Origin: Acholeplasma granularum ATCC 19168
Lineage (GTDB): Bacteria; Bacillota_I; Bacilli_A; Acholeplasmatales; Acholeplasmataceae
Direction: 5' to 3'
Length of the DNA stretch: 64,000 nucleotides
Assembly: GCF_000526235.1 (NCBI RefSeq)
Contig: NZ_JAFR01000011.1
Span: forward strand, 47,672 to 111,671
Shown: positions 45,161 through 58,922 of the stretch, in pieces
How positions within the stretch are numbered: position 1 is the stretch's first letter
Layout of the letters: every line of letters starts with the position of its first letter
Notes under the pieces: generated by a model
Told to the model about the DNA's origin: nothing
The model's database searches: none
The model's input: only the letters and a program-made list of their open reading frames with translations
Position numbers and translations under genes: made by a program

Positions 45161-45672
45161 TTTCAACAATTTATTCTGATGCACTTTTTAAGCTTGCGCT
45201 TAAAGAAGATGCTGTTGAATCTATTATTGAACAATATGAAACTTTTGTGGCGCTTGCTTCTGATAATCCAGATTGGATTATTTTCTTAGATTCTCCAATG
45301 GTTCGTAATAAAGTCAAACAAAAACTCCTTACAGAATTAGGTGTTTTTAATGAATTATTCATTAATTTTTTGATGCTTTTAATTAGACATCATCAAATCA
45401 GATATTATGAAACTATATACGAACAATGGAATATTAAATCCAGATTGCATCAAAAAATAGCATATGTGCAACTATATACTGCAAAACCATTATCAAAATC
45501 TAAATTAGCTAAATTAAAAGCTGAAATTGAAGATTATTTACCAGGACTTGATATTGAGTTTAATATTCATATTGACCCATCATTAATTAGTGGTGAAAAA
45601 ATAATTTATCAAGGCCGTAGTATCGAGCGATCATTTAAAAAATCGTTAGATGATATGCGTGCTAATATTTAA
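45157..45672 (+). CDS. atpH: F-type ATP synthase subunit delta
   Basis: 171 residues. [13 protein letters not shown] at the start and the C-terminal [22 protein letters not shown] motif are those of the delta/OSCP family, linking the b stalk to the alpha subunits. ATGA overlap with atpF. Confidence 0.92.
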   Translation: MISTIYSDALFKLALKEDAVESIIEQYETFVALASDNPDWIIFLDSPMVRNKVKQKLLTELGVFNELFINFLMLLIRHHQIRYYETIYEQWNIKSRLHQKIAYVQLYTAKPLSKSKLAKLKAEIEDYLPGLDIEFNIHIDPSLISGEKIIYQGRSIERSFKKSLDDMRANI

Positions 45673-45686
45673 GAAAGGATGATTAT

Positions 45687-47191
45687 ATGGCAAAAATAGA
45701 TATCGACCAAATTAGCGCTTTAATACAAAAACAAATTGAAGATTATAAGGCAGATGTGCGATTAGAATCTGTAGGTAAAGTTTTAAGCGTGGCCGATGGT
45801 ATAGCTACTGTATACGGACTTTCTCAAGCGATATTAGGTGAATTGGTTGAATTACCACATGATGTTAAAGGACTCGTTTTTAATCTTGAACAGTACCATG
45901 TAGGAATTATTTTATTTGGACGTACAGATCTTATTAAAGAAGGCGATAATGTACGTGCAACAAAACGTATATTTGAAGTCCCTGTTGGTAATGATTTACT
46001 TGGGCGTGTCATTGACCCGCTTGGTCAACCACTCGATCTAAAAGGTACGATCAATGCGGATAAATACTATCCAGTAGAACGTCCTGCAAAAGATTTAATG
46101 GACCGTGGGTTTATTAATGAACCCCTACAAACAGGAATTAAAGTAATTGATGCTTTAGTACCGATTGGTAAAGGACAAAGAGAATTAATCATTGGTGATA
46201 GACAAACCGGTAAATCAACAATTGCTATTGACACAATTATTAACCAGCGTGGAAAAAATGTTATTTGTATATATGTTGCGATTGGCCAAAAAGATGCAAC
46301 AGTAGCAAATCTTGTTAAACTACTACAAATTAAAGATGCTCTAGATTATACAGTTGTTGTAAATGCAAGTGCATCTAAAGAGGCAACACTATTATATATT
46401 GCACCTTATACAGGTTCATCCATTGCTGAATACTTTATGGAACAAGGCAAAGATGTATTAATCATATATGATGATTTAACCAAACATGCGGTAGCTTACC
46501 GTGAATTATCACTTTTAATGAAACGTCCAAGTGGTAGAGAAGCATATCCAGGTGATATTTTCTACCTACACTCAAGACTACTTGAGCGTGCTGGTAAACT
46601 AAGTAAAGAATTAGGTGGAGGATCAATTACTGCCTTACCGATTGTTGAGACCCAAGCAGGTGATATTAGTGCTTATATTCCAACCAATATCATTAGTATT
46701 ACAGATGGTCAACTCTACTTAGAAAACAAACTATTTTTCCAAGGTGTAAGACCTGCTATTAATGCCGGATTAAGTGTGTCTCGTGTTGGTGGTAGTGCAC
46801 AGTGGAAAGGGATGAAACAAGTAGCAGGTACCTTACGTATTGCACTTGCAAACTTTAGAGAGTTAGAAAGTTTTGCACAGTTTGGATCTGATTTAGACCC
46901 AAGTTCTAAAAGAAGACTAGATCGTGGACGTAAAACAGTTGAAATCCTAAAACAAGATGTGCACGAATTAATTGATTTACCATCTCAAATTGTGACCTTT
47001 TACGCACTAGAAAACGGCTTTATGGATGATTTAAATTTGAAGCAAATTCGAAGTTTAATGGCTGAAATTGAGCAAGGACTTAGTCTAAATGAGGTTGGTA
47101 AAAAATTAAAAGCACAATTAATAAAAGATAAAGCAATTACAGATAAAAAACTAATGGAAGAATTTATCGATCATGTAAGGAGATTTATTTA

Positions 47192-47192
<1 letters not shown>
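45687..47192 (+). CDS. atpA: F-type ATP synthase subunit alpha
   Basis: 501 residues. Regulatory nucleotide-binding subunit of F1. Walker [14 protein letters not shown] (near residue 169-181), [16 protein letters not shown], and the arginine finger in the [20 protein letters not shown] motif are present. GAAAGGA before the ATG. Its stop overlaps atpG by one base. Confidence 0.97.
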
Positions 47193-49820
<2,628 letters not shown>

Positions 49821-49826
49821 TAAACT

Positions 49827-49868
49827 TAAAACACCTAATATATCTTGATATATTTTAGGTGTTTTTTA
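49827..49868 (+). terminator. Rho-independent terminator
   Basis: AACACCTAATATAT pairs with ATATATTTTAGGTGTT across a CTTG loop (one bulge), followed by six T residues. It separates the F-ATPase operon from the trk genes. Confidence 0.85.
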
Positions 49869-49968
49869 ATTTAAAACGCATGTTATATTTTAATTATATG
49901 TATCATATTATGATACAATAAATAAGAATAGATATATATAAAGATTGTATTTTTAGGAGGGGATCTCT

Positions 49969-50379
49969 TTGAAAAACAAAACGATAGTAATTGGTTCTGG
50001 AAGACTCGGTGCAAATATTGCAAGACACTTTTCAAAAAAGGGTATAAGTGTAGATATTATTGATATCTCAAAAGATGCATTTAGAAAGGTCAGTGATGAC
50101 TTTAGTGGTAACACAATTCATGCAGATGCATCCGATATGACCTTACTTGAACAATTAGATATGGATAATGTTGAACGAATTGTTATTGTTACAGGTGATG
50201 ATAATATTAATGTATATATTGGTCATTTAGCTCAATATACTTACAATATACCCAAAATATATTTAAGACTTTATGATACAGATAAAGGTAAACTAATAGA
50301 TCAAGATAGAATAAAAGTCATTTATCCGTTTTTACTATCACTGGATGAATTCTTAGATTTAGAAGGAGCAGCATCATGA
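49969..50379 (+). CDS. trkA: TrkA-N (RCK-N) domain protein, K+ transport regulator
   Basis: 136 residues, only the N-terminal Rossmann domain of TrkA/KtrA. The nucleotide-binding VIGSGRLGANIARHF motif is intact, and HADASDMTLLEQ is the typical acidic block. The RCK-C domain is absent. The start is TTG with AGGAGGGG eight bases ahead. Its stop overlaps the second TrkA gene by four bases. It probably joins that protein in the ring that gates the TrkH-like channel. Confidence 0.88.
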   Translation: MKNKTIVIGSGRLGANIARHFSKKGISVDIIDISKDAFRKVSDDFSGNTIHADASDMTLLEQLDMDNVERIVIVTGDDNINVYIGHLAQYTYNIPKIYLRLYDTDKGKLIDQDRIKVIYPFLLSLDEFLDLEGAAS

Positions 50380-51050
50380 AAATAATTGTTTGTGGCGGTA
50401 AGTTTGATGCAGAATATATTGTAGGCAAATTCTTAGAAGACAAACATAAAGTTATAGTGATTAATCCGGATGAAGAAGCTGCAAAATATATATCAGAACA
50501 TCATAGAATTCCAGTACTTGTTGCAGATCCTACCAAATTATACACATTTGAAGATGCTGGTGCCAAAGATGCCGATGTTGTTGTTGCATTATCAGAAAAT
50601 GATATCGATAATTATATAACATGTATCACTGCTCAAAAATTTTTTAATGTTAAAAAAACAATATGTAGGGTCTTAAATCCAAAACGCGTTGAAATATTTA
50701 AAAAACTTGGTGTGGATACTGTTATATCAAGTATTTACATGTTAGGACAAACCATAAAAAAAGAAGCGAATTTAAAAGCAGTATTCAATACACTCTCAAT
50801 GGAAAATGATCTAATAACAATTACAGAAATCGATATTATCCCAGAATATCATCTACATGGTAAAAAAATTCTAAATCTTAATTTGCCACCAAGAATTAAT
50901 ATTTCTTGTATCATGAGAAATACTCAAGTCATTATTCCAAATGGACAAACAGAAATCAAAATTAATGATAAATTAGTAATGGTTTCTGCAACAAGTGATC
51001 AAAAACTGATCCATGATTTTATAGAAAAATCATCCAAAGACAAAAAATGA
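50376..51050 (+). CDS. trkA: TrkA protein with RCK-N and RCK-C domains
   Basis: 224 residues. RCK-N (1-140) followed by RCK-C (145-224, ENDLITITEIDI...NDKLVMVSATSDQKL). The glycine-rich nucleotide motif reads CGGKFDAEYIVGKF, where the last glycine of GxGxxG is replaced, so nucleotide binding may be poor. With the RCK-N-only protein upstream it gives one good nucleotide site and one C-domain per pair. ATGA overlap with both neighbours. Confidence 0.9.
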   Translation: MKIIVCGGKFDAEYIVGKFLEDKHKVIVINPDEEAAKYISEHHRIPVLVADPTKLYTFEDAGAKDADVVVALSENDIDNYITCITAQKFFNVKKTICRVLNPKRVEIFKKLGVDTVISSIYMLGQTIKKEANLKAVFNTLSMENDLITITEIDIIPEYHLHGKKILNLNLPPRINISCIMRNTQVIIPNGQTEIKINDKLVMVSATSDQKLIHDFIEKSSKDKK

Positions 51051-52540
51051 CAAATCAATTAAAAACATTAAAGGGTTATAAATTAATAATTGGATATTTA
51101 GGTATATTTCTAATATTAGTTGGTGGCATTAATTTATTACCACTTTCAATGCTCATATTTTACCCTGAAGATTACATATATACACTAAACTTTTTAATAC
51201 CAGGAATCAGTTCGATTGTTATTGGATACATCATTTCAAGAACACTTAAAAACAAACACTTAGCTAAGTTTCATAATCATGAAGATATGGTGTTTGTTGT
51301 ACTGGTATGGGTTATAGCAATCATTGTAAGTTCACTACCATTTTTCCTACATGGGTTTAGCTTAACACATTCTATATTTGAAGCAACATCAGGACTTACA
51401 ACTACAGGATTAAGCATTCTTACTGTTCTAGTTTTACCAAAAATATTTCAATTTCATCAAATGATATTACTATTTTTTGGTGGTATTGGTCTTGTATTAA
51501 TCATGACCTCTGCAATCTCTGATCGTTATGGCATGAAATTATACACAGCTGAAGGTCATAATGATAAATTATTAAGTAATTTAGCTAAGTCTGCTAAACT
51601 TATAATGGCTATGTATATGGGCTTTATCATATTTGGTGCCATTAGTTTTAAATTATTTGGAATGGACTTATTTGATGCATTCTTTTATGCAATTTCTGCA
51701 GTATCTACTGGTGGATTTTCACCTCATGTAGAAAGTATTTCACACTATAATCACATAGGTATAGAAATTATAGCAATGATACTTATGCTACTAGGTGCAA
51801 CAAACTTTCTAACACATCTATATTTATTAAGTGGTAAATTTAAAAAAGTATTTAATCATGGCATTACATATTTGTTTATTGGAATCATAATTATTTTCAC
51901 AAGTTTGGTAACTATCAATTTAATTGATTCAAAAATTATACTACATCCACTTCAATCGAGTTCTAATTTTGAATATCTTAGACATGCACTATTTACAGTT
52001 ATAAGTGGAGTTACCACAACAGGGTTAACAACAATTTCAGGATTTAATATCTTACCAGGATTTTCTATTATGTTAATCTTACTCTTAATGCTAATTGGTG
52101 GCCAAGCAGGTTCTACAGGTGGTGCGATAAAACAAGACAGAATATTACTCTCACTCCAATCATCATATTGGTACATCAAAGATAAAATGAGCCATAATCG
52201 TATGATTAGAACAAATTTTGTAAAAAAATATGATCATTATGAACAAGTAACAGATTTAGATATTAGACACAACTACGCATTCATATTTATATACTTCATG
52301 ATATGGATCACTGGAAGTATTATTATTATGAGTCAAGGCTTTAATTTAGAAAGTTCATTATTTGATATGGCCAGTGCAATGAGTAATACAGGATTTACAC
52401 AAGGAATTATGCACCGAACAACAAATAATTTTACATTATGGATATTTATATTAGGTATGTTTTCAGGAAGACTTGAGTTTACAATTATATTCGTTACAAT
52501 CATTAAAATATTTAAAAGTATTATAAAAAAAGAAAACTGA
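51047..52540 (+). CDS. trkH: TrkH/KtrB/NtpJ-type K+ transporter
   Basis: 497 residues with about ten helices and four pore loops. Selectivity-filter glycines lie in TSGLTTTGLSI, AVSTGGFSPH, SGVTTTGLTT and AMSNTGFT. In KtrB/TrkH proteins such pores import K+ and often need Na+ or a membrane potential. The E. hirae homologue NtpJ is encoded in the V-ATPase operon; here the V-ATPase starts 22 bases downstream. Confidence 0.92.
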   Translation: MTNQLKTLKGYKLIIGYLGIFLILVGGINLLPLSMLIFYPEDYIYTLNFLIPGISSIVIGYIISRTLKNKHLAKFHNHEDMVFVVLVWVIAIIVSSLPFFLHGFSLTHSIFEATSGLTTTGLSILTVLVLPKIFQFHQMILLFFGGIGLVLIMTSAISDRYGMKLYTAEGHNDKLLSNLAKSAKLIMAMYMGFIIFGAISFKLFGMDLFDAFFYAISAVSTGGFSPHVESISHYNHIGIEIIAMILMLLGATNFLTHLYLLSGKFKKVFNHGITYLFIGIIIIFTSLVTINLIDSKIILHPLQSSSNFEYLRHALFTVISGVTTTGLTTISGFNILPGFSIMLILLLMLIGGQAGSTGGAIKQDRILLSLQSSYWYIKDKMSHNRMIRTNFVKKYDHYEQVTDLDIRHNYAFIFIYFMIWITGSIIIMSQGFNLESSLFDMASAMSNTGFTQGIMHRTTNNFTLWIFILGMFSGRLEFTIIFVTIIKIFKSIIKKEN

Positions 52541-52562
52541 CATTTATATAGGAGGAAGAAAT

Positions 52563-52871
52563 TTGAGTAAATTAGAAAGAATTATTGCTTTAGAAAATCA
52601 AATTGAAAAAGATATTGAAACAGCAAAATTAAATAAACAATCAATGATTGAAAAAGCAAGACATGAAGCGATTCATGACATAGAATTACTTAAAAAAGCA
52701 TATCTTGAAAAAATAAGTAAAATTCAAGAAGATGCTAATAAAGAAGTTGAAAAAATTTATAGTGATAATCAAAAAGATAGACAAAAACTACATGAGAAAA
52801 TTGAAAATGACTATAAAAATGTAAAAATTAAGTATCTAGAAATACTTAAAAACGAGGTACAAAGCAAATGA
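52563..52871 (+). CDS. V-type ATPase subunit G/H (NtpF-like)
   Basis: 102 residues, almost entirely one charged coiled coil. Subunit G/H (NtpF in E. hirae) pairs with subunit E to form the peripheral stalk. TTG start with GGAGGAAGAAA upstream. It overlaps the subunit I gene by four bases. Confidence 0.8.
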   Translation: MSKLERIIALENQIEKDIETAKLNKQSMIEKARHEAIHDIELLKKAYLEKISKIQEDANKEVEKIYSDNQKDRQKLHEKIENDYKNVKIKYLEILKNEVQSK

Positions 52872-54784
52872 TTGTTTCCATGAATAAAGTAAAACTGTTT
52901 TTTATGGAAGATGATCAAGAAGCTATTTTAAATGAATTACAGCTAAATGCTCTTTTTATGCCAGATAAAAAACATTTTAGACAAGTAAATCCTTCAGAAG
53001 ATTTAATAAAAGTTTCAAAAGCTATTTCAATTGTTGAAAAGTACATAAAAAAACCAATGGGAAATAATGAAACAGTATCTAAATTAACATTTGAAAAAAT
53101 TAATGAAGATAGTTTATTATTAGTACAAGAAATCATTGAAAAGCAAGACCTCTTATTTAACTATGAAGATGAAAAAAAGAATTCTTTACTAAAGTATAAA
53201 GATCTTTTACCATATAAAGATTTAAATGTCAGTGAAAAAAGATTAAATGAACTACGTTTTACTAAAATATTAATTGGTAAAATAGCAATAGATAAATTTG
53301 AATCATTTAAAGGTCAAATGGATAGTTTTGGTGCATTTGTTGAACTAATAAGTACGGACGATAACTTTAATTATTTAGCAATTATTTGTGATATAGATCA
53401 AAAAGATCAATTAACTAGTTTACTTGAAACAAATCAGTTCATTCCTAAAACAAATGAATTATATGAAAAATCTAATGTTGAAATGATTCATTATTTTAAT
53501 GAATCAATTAATAATTTAGAAAATAATATTGAACAAGTAAAAAAATATTTTGAAGATATTAGTCATGAATTAGGTAATTTAAAACTTTTACATGACCAAT
53601 TATTAAGCAAAGATAATAGACAAACTATCACATTCCAAAATACAAAAGAAACATTATTTGTAGAAGGATGGGTAAGAAGTGATCAGGTTGATAGTTTAAA
53701 ACATATGCTTGATGAACGCCTAATCGATTATGAAATAGAAGTTAGAGAACCACTAAATGATGAACTCATACCAACAGCATTAAAAAATAATAAGTTTGTA
53801 AAACCTTTTGAGTATATTACAAATCAGTATTCAGCACCTTCATCAAGAGAGGTAGACCCAAACCCATCTATGAGCTTTTGGTACTGGATTATATTTGGTA
53901 TTATGATGGGTGATATTGGTTATGGGCTTGTAATGGTTGTATTATTTGGTCTAGCATTAAAATTTGCTAAACTTCGCGGTGCAATGAAAGATTTAGTTCA
54001 AATATTTTTCCTAACAGGGATTACAGCAATACTTGCAGGACTTGTCTTCGCCTCATTCTTTGGCTTAACATTACCATTTTACAAACCAATATTAGATCCA
54101 ATTAATGACCCTGTACCGATGTTAATCGTATCTATTATATTAGGGGTCGCACATATTATTCATGGTTTGATATTAAAAGTCATTAATAGTGTACGCCAAA
54201 AAGATTTATTGGGTGGTTTAAGTGATGCAGGTTCTTGGATATTTATATTAGTAGGTTTATCAGTATTTGTAGTAGCAACATTTATACCTCTTGGTGATTT
54301 AGTTTCAAATATACTGCTTTATACATCCTATGTATTAATGGGTATTGGTGTTTTATTAATTATTACACTAAATGGTCGCGAACAAAAATCGATTGCTGGT
54401 AAATTTGTATCAGCATTTACAGGTTTATATAATGCTACAAGCTACCTTTCAGATATCTTAAGTTATTCTAGAATATTGGCACTAGCATTATCTACAGCTG
54501 TTATTGCATATACAATGAACCTTTTAGGAACAATGGTTCTTGGTTCGATTCCAGTATTAGGTATATTACTGGGTATTGTAATATATTTAATAGGACATAT
54601 CTTTAACTTTATTATGGGTATGTTAAGTGCTTATGTACACGCAGGACGTCTACAATACCTAGAGTTTTATGGAAAGTTTTATGAAGGTGGAGGCTATTTA
54701 TTTGAACCCCTTCAGCTTCAACTTAAATATGTTTATCAAGTCAATTTAAAAGAAAATAATAAAAATAATAAGGAGATTAATTAA
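52868..54784 (+). CDS. ntpI: V-type ATPase subunit I
   Basis: 638 residues. The cytoplasmic N-terminal half is coiled coil-rich; about eight helices follow from residue 335. SMSFWYWIIFGIMMGDIGYGL and SRILALALSTAVIAY are family motifs; the latter holds the essential arginine facing the K ring. It forms the stator channel of the ion pump. Confidence 0.92.
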   Translation: MIVSMNKVKLFFMEDDQEAILNELQLNALFMPDKKHFRQVNPSEDLIKVSKAISIVEKYIKKPMGNNETVSKLTFEKINEDSLLLVQEIIEKQDLLFNYEDEKKNSLLKYKDLLPYKDLNVSEKRLNELRFTKILIGKIAIDKFESFKGQMDSFGAFVELISTDDNFNYLAIICDIDQKDQLTSLLETNQFIPKTNELYEKSNVEMIHYFNESINNLENNIEQVKKYFEDISHELGNLKLLHDQLLSKDNRQTITFQNTKETLFVEGWVRSDQVDSLKHMLDERLIDYEIEVREPLNDELIPTALKNNKFVKPFEYITNQYSAPSSREVDPNPSMSFWYWIIFGIMMGDIGYGLVMVVLFGLALKFAKLRGAMKDLVQIFFLTGITAILAGLVFASFFGLTLPFYKPILDPINDPVPMLIVSIILGVAHIIHGLILKVINSVRQKDLLGGLSDAGSWIFILVGLSVFVVATFIPLGDLVSNILLYTSYVLMGIGVLLIITLNGREQKSIAGKFVSAFTGLYNATSYLSDILSYSRILALALSTAVIAYTMNLLGTMVLGSIPVLGILLGIVIYLIGHIFNFIMGMLSAYVHAGRLQYLEFYGKFYEGGGYLFEPLQLQLKYVYQVNLKENNKNNKEIN

Positions 54785-54785
54785 T

Positions 54786-55274
54786 ATGCCATTTGTATTT
54801 ATGAATTTTGATGGTTTAACATGGGCACTTTTAGGTGCAGCATTAGCAGCAAGTTTAGCAGGTATGGGTTCTGCAATGGGTGTTTCAATTGCCGGTAGAG
54901 CAGCAACAGGAGTATTAGGTGAAAAACCAGATCTATTTGGTAAAGTGTTAGTTTTACAAGCATTACCAGGTACTCAAGGTATTTATGGATTTTTAGTTGC
55001 AGTATTATTATTAGTTAAAATGAATTGGTTAGGTGGTAATCCTACAGCATTAACAGAAACACAAGGTCAATTATATTTTGCAGCAGCACTACCAATTGCA
55101 ATTGTAGGTTTAGTTTCAGGAATATATCAAGGAAAAATTGCAGCATCATCAATATTAATGACTGGTAAAAGACCAGAAATTTCAACACGAGGTATTACAA
55201 TGACCGCACTTGTTGAAACTTATGCAATTTTAGCACTTTTAGTATCCATTTTAATGTGGACTCAACTACCTTAA
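54786..55274 (+). CDS. ntpK: V-type ATPase subunit K, Na+-type signature
   Basis: 162 residues, four helices formed by a duplicated hairpin. Leu60, Thr63, Gln64 (LPGTQG), Gln115 (YQGK) and Glu144 (LVETYAI) match the Na+ ligands Leu61, Thr64, Gln65, Gln110 and Glu139 of Enterococcus hirae NtpK. As in NtpK the first hairpin has no ion carboxylate, so each subunit carries one site. A Na+-translocating rotor is predicted. Confidence 0.95.
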   Translation: MPFVFMNFDGLTWALLGAALAASLAGMGSAMGVSIAGRAATGVLGEKPDLFGKVLVLQALPGTQGIYGFLVAVLLLVKMNWLGGNPTALTETQGQLYFAAALPIAIVGLVSGIYQGKIAASSILMTGKRPEISTRGITMTALVETYAILALLVSILMWTQLP

Positions 55275-55291
55275 AAGGTGGATTTAAATAA

Positions 55292-55897
55292 ATGTCTAAA
55301 TTCGAGGAAAAAATCCTAAAAAAAGGTGAAATCATTGTAGAATCAATTAATAAAAGTGCAATTGAAGAGTCAAATAATTTAAAAGAAAAGTTAATTTTAA
55401 ATGCTAAAAATGAACTAGAATTACAACTTAAAAAAGAAATAGAAAAAGCCCAAGACTTAATTAAACAAGCGAATCAAGAAAGTGTAAGAAACTTACGTGA
55501 TGAAGTGGCTATTTCTAAACAAAACATCATTAACTCTATCTTTAATGAAGTTAAAACGATGTTACTAAATTTAAAAGATGAAGATTACTTTAATTATGTT
55601 TTAAAGTCCATCTTATCTGAAACAATACAAAAAAATAAAGTTATACAAGTATCAAAAAAAGATTATAAGCTATATCAAAGAATACTTACTACTTTAAATG
55701 GTCATTTGGTAGATGCTGACATCTTAAATAAAAAATTAGGTAATGGTTACAACCTAAAACTAAGTGATACACCAGCTGATATAGAATCAGGGTTTATCTT
55801 GGTTGGACCAATGTTTGATTTAAACTTCTCGCTTGAAAACTTACTTGAAAAGCTAGTTAATAAATACGAAAAAGAAATTTATGAGGCTTTAAATTAA
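55292..55897 (+). CDS. ntpE: V-type ATPase subunit E
   Basis: 201 residues: an N-terminal coiled-coil half and a globular C-terminal half with DTPADIESGFILVGP, as in NtpE/AtpE. It pairs with subunit G/H as peripheral stalk. AAGGTGGA precedes the ATG. Confidence 0.85.
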   Translation: MSKFEEKILKKGEIIVESINKSAIEESNNLKEKLILNAKNELELQLKKEIEKAQDLIKQANQESVRNLRDEVAISKQNIINSIFNEVKTMLLNLKDEDYFNYVLKSILSETIQKNKVIQVSKKDYKLYQRILTTLNGHLVDADILNKKLGNGYNLKLSDTPADIESGFILVGPMFDLNFSLENLLEKLVNKYEKEIYEALN

Positions 55898-55899
55898 TA

Positions 55900-56823
55900 A
55901 TGGATATCCAATTTATTGAAGGTGTAATGAGTGCTTCTTATGATAAACTTTTAACACCTAGTCATTTAAAGAGTTTTGAAGATCTATCTAAGCGTCAGTT
56001 TTTAGATCTTTTAAAAACGCACGAAATTGGCCGAGTAGAGAAAAATAATATAGATTTAATGATGCTTGAAGAAGAAATTAAACATAAAGAATTTTTATTA
56101 TCACTTATTGATAAAGACCATTTAATATTTAAAGTATTATATATAAACTTTGATCATCTGTTTTTATCTAATTTAATGAAGTCATATCATTTAGGCTTAA
56201 AATATCAAAAACTAGTAGATAACTTATCAAACTTTGATGAATTAAGATATGAAAACTTTATTATAAACAGTATATCTGGTCAACTTGATTTAGAAGAAAT
56301 TGAGTTTTTAAACAACTTAATTGATGTAACTAAAAATTTAGATGCACAAAGTATTTCAGATAAAATTATAATGATTTTACATCAAAATATTATGAACCAA
56401 TTGAATAAAAAAACAGATAAGGTAATCATTAATTACTTAAATACGGAAACTACTTTATTAAATGTTATGTTACTAATACGATCCAAGAAAAGTAATAGAG
56501 ATTTTCAATACTTTGAATCTAATATTTTAGGTGGTGGAATGATTGATAAACATATTCTAATTGAACTTTTTAATGGTTCAATTGAAGAATTTGGTAAATA
56601 CCTATCATTACACTTTGATTCAAATCTTACTGATGCATTTAAACATGTAAGCAATATAGATTTCCTATCAACAATTAATATTGCTTTTGATAAATATATG
56701 GATTTATTTTTAGAAGATATGAGTTTTAATAATGTAGGTTTTTCACCAGTTATTCATTTTACGTTATTAAAACGTAAACAGTTAAGACTATTAAAAGAAA
56801 AATATTATCAAATAAAGGAGTAA
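55900..56823 (+). CDS. ntpC: V-type ATPase subunit C (d-like)
   Basis: 307 residues, helical, resembling NtpC/V-ATPase subunit d that couples the rotor ring to the central shaft. The RSKKSNRDFQYFESNILGGGMIDKHIL block is typical. Sequence is divergent, and position between E and F supports the call. It starts two bases after ntpE. Confidence 0.85.
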   Translation: MDIQFIEGVMSASYDKLLTPSHLKSFEDLSKRQFLDLLKTHEIGRVEKNNIDLMMLEEEIKHKEFLLSLIDKDHLIFKVLYINFDHLFLSNLMKSYHLGLKYQKLVDNLSNFDELRYENFIINSISGQLDLEEIEFLNNLIDVTKNLDAQSISDKIIMILHQNIMNQLNKKTDKVIINYLNTETTLLNVMLLIRSKKSNRDFQYFESNILGGGMIDKHILIELFNGSIEEFGKYLSLHFDSNLTDAFKHVSNIDFLSTINIAFDKYMDLFLEDMSFNNVGFSPVIHFTLLKRKQLRLLKEKYYQIKE

Positions 56824-56828
56824 ATTAA

Positions 56829-57134
56829 ATGCCAGAAATCGTAGCATGTAGTACAAATGAATCATTTATCATCTTACGCAGTATTGGCATTGAAGTGTAT
56901 TTCGATGATAATATTTTAAATGTTGAAGAAAAATTAGCACATTATGCAAATAGTGGTGCAAAAATCATAATTTATGATGCTTGTACTCAAAACTATGTAC
57001 AAACATTATTAGATAAATATGAAGATCAGATGTATCCAATATTTTTAAAACTACCAAGTGGTAAGAAAAATGAAGATACATTATTAGAAATTAAAACTTT
57101 GATTGAAAAATCAATTGGTATTTCAATCTTATAA
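56829..57134 (+). CDS. V-type ATPase subunit F (NtpG-like)
   Basis: 101 residues with a CheY-like fold. FIILRSIGIEVYF and IIIYDACTQNYVQTLLDKY are the conserved parts. It binds the central shaft with subunit D. GGAG lies before the ATG. Confidence 0.8.
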   Translation: MPEIVACSTNESFIILRSIGIEVYFDDNILNVEEKLAHYANSGAKIIIYDACTQNYVQTLLDKYEDQMYPIFLKLPSGKKNEDTLLEIKTLIEKSIGISIL

Positions 57135-57146
57135 GGGGGCATTAAA

Positions 57147-58922
57147 ATGACAAAACAAGGTATTATTACTAAAGTATCCGGTCCATTAATTGTTGCTAAA
57201 AACATGGGTTCTGCACAAGTTTATGACGTTGTTAGAGTTTCTAACAAAAGACTAATCGGTGAAGTATTAGAACTTAGAGGTGATTTAGCATCCATTCAAG
57301 TTTATGAAGAAACTGCTGGTATTGGACCTGGTGAGCCCGTTTATTTAACAAATGAAGCATTAAGTGTTGAATTAGCTCCAGGCTTAATTGGTGGGATTTT
57401 TGATGGAATCGAAAGACCACTTGATGAAATCTATAAGGCATATGGACAAGGTATTCCTTTAGGTGTAGATATTCCAAAGTTAAACCGTGAAAAGAAATGG
57501 GATTTTATTCCGACTGTAAAAGTTGGAGATGAAGTAGTTAGTGGCGATATTATTGGTGAGGTTCAAGAATCCGAATCAGTAGTTCACAAAATTATGGTTC
57601 CATTTGGCAAAAAAGGTAAAATAACAGCTATCCATGAAGGTAGTTTTACAATTACAGAAACTTTAGGCGAAATTTTAAATGACGACAAAATAGTTAAACT
57701 ACAAATGTTACAAACATGGCCTGTAAGAAGAAAAAGACCTTACACTGATAAGATCGCACCAACACAACCAATGGTTACAGGACAACGTGTTATTGACACA
57801 TTATTCCCTATTGCAATTGGCGGTATTGCAGCAATTCCTGGACCATTTGGGTCAGGTAAAACAGTTGTACAACATCAATTAGCAAAATGGGCAGATGCTG
57901 ATATTATTGTTTATATTGGTTGTGGTGAACGTGGAAATGAAATGACGGATGTATTAATGGAATTTCCTGAGTTAAAAGACCCAAGAACAGGTCAACCACT
58001 GATGAAGCGTACTGTATTAATTGCAAATACATCAAATATGCCAGTTGCAGCACGTGAGGCAAGTATTTATACAGGTATAACAATTGCTGAGTATTACCGT
58101 GATATGGGTTATAAGGTAGCAATTATGGCGGATTCAACTTCACGTTGGGCAGAGGCTTTACGTGAGATGTCCTCACGTTTAGAAGAAATGCCTGGTGAAG
58201 AGGGTTATCCAGCTTATTTAGGTTCTAGAATTGCAGAGTTTTATGAACGTGCAGGACTTGTTTTAACTCTTGGTGCTAAACCTAGAGTTGGTGCAATTAC
58301 TGCGATCGGTGCAGTATCCCCTCCAGGAGGAGATACATCAGAACCAGTTTCACAAGCAACCTTAAGAATTGTTAAAGTATTCTGGGGGTTAAGTGCATCT
58401 TTAGCGTATAAAAGACACTTCCCTGCAATTGATTGGTTAAAATCATATTCATTATATGATGAACAAATTAGAGATTTCTTTAACACCCATGTTGATAAAA
58501 ATTGGACAAATCATGTAAGTTTTGTATCAGAACTACTTCAAACCGAAGCATCATTACAAGAAATAGTAAGACTTGTAGGTGTAGATTCATTAGGTGCAAG
58601 TGATCGCTTAAAATTATTAGTAGCACAAATGATTCGTGAAGACTATTTACATCAAAACGCATTTGATAGTGTAGATACATATACTTCACTAGATAAACAG
58701 TTTAAATTGCTAGATTTAATTGTTGAATTTAATCGTTTAGCTGAATTATCTATTCAAGATAATGTAAGTTTCCAAGCAATTGATAACTTAACGATTAAAG
58801 AACAAATTGGACGCTTTAAGTATGTAATAGAAAAACAAGCACTTAAAACATATGAAAATATATTAAACGAAATGAATCATCAGTTCGATGAGTTAAGAAA
58901 GGAGTCAAACAATGGCTATTAA
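57147..58922 (+). CDS. ntpA: V-type ATPase subunit A (catalytic)
   Basis: 591 residues. Walker [35 protein letters not shown] with the catalytic glutamate, Walker B region [17 protein letters not shown], and [12 protein letters not shown]. It has the non-homologous insert (residues about 115-190) that distinguishes it from F-type beta. Its stop overlaps the subunit B gene by 11 bases. Confidence 0.97.
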   Translation: MTKQGIITKVSGPLIVAKNMGSAQVYDVVRVSNKRLIGEVLELRGDLASIQVYEETAGIGPGEPVYLTNEALSVELAPGLIGGIFDGIERPLDEIYKAYGQGIPLGVDIPKLNREKKWDFIPTVKVGDEVVSGDIIGEVQESESVVHKIMVPFGKKGKITAIHEGSFTITETLGEILNDDKIVKLQMLQTWPVRRKRPYTDKIAPTQPMVTGQRVIDTLFPIAIGGIAAIPGPFGSGKTVVQHQLAKWADADIIVYIGCGERGNEMTDVLMEFPELKDPRTGQPLMKRTVLIANTSNMPVAAREASIYTGITIAEYYRDMGYKVAIMADSTSRWAEALREMSSRLEEMPGEEGYPAYLGSRIAEFYERAGLVLTLGAKPRVGAITAIGAVSPPGGDTSEPVSQATLRIVKVFWGLSASLAYKRHFPAIDWLKSYSLYDEQIRDFFNTHVDKNWTNHVSFVSELLQTEASLQEIVRLVGVDSLGASDRLKLLVAQMIREDYLHQNAFDSVDTYTSLDKQFKLLDLIVEFNRLAELSIQDNVSFQAIDNLTIKEQIGRFKYVIEKQALKTYENILNEMNHQFDELRKESNNGY

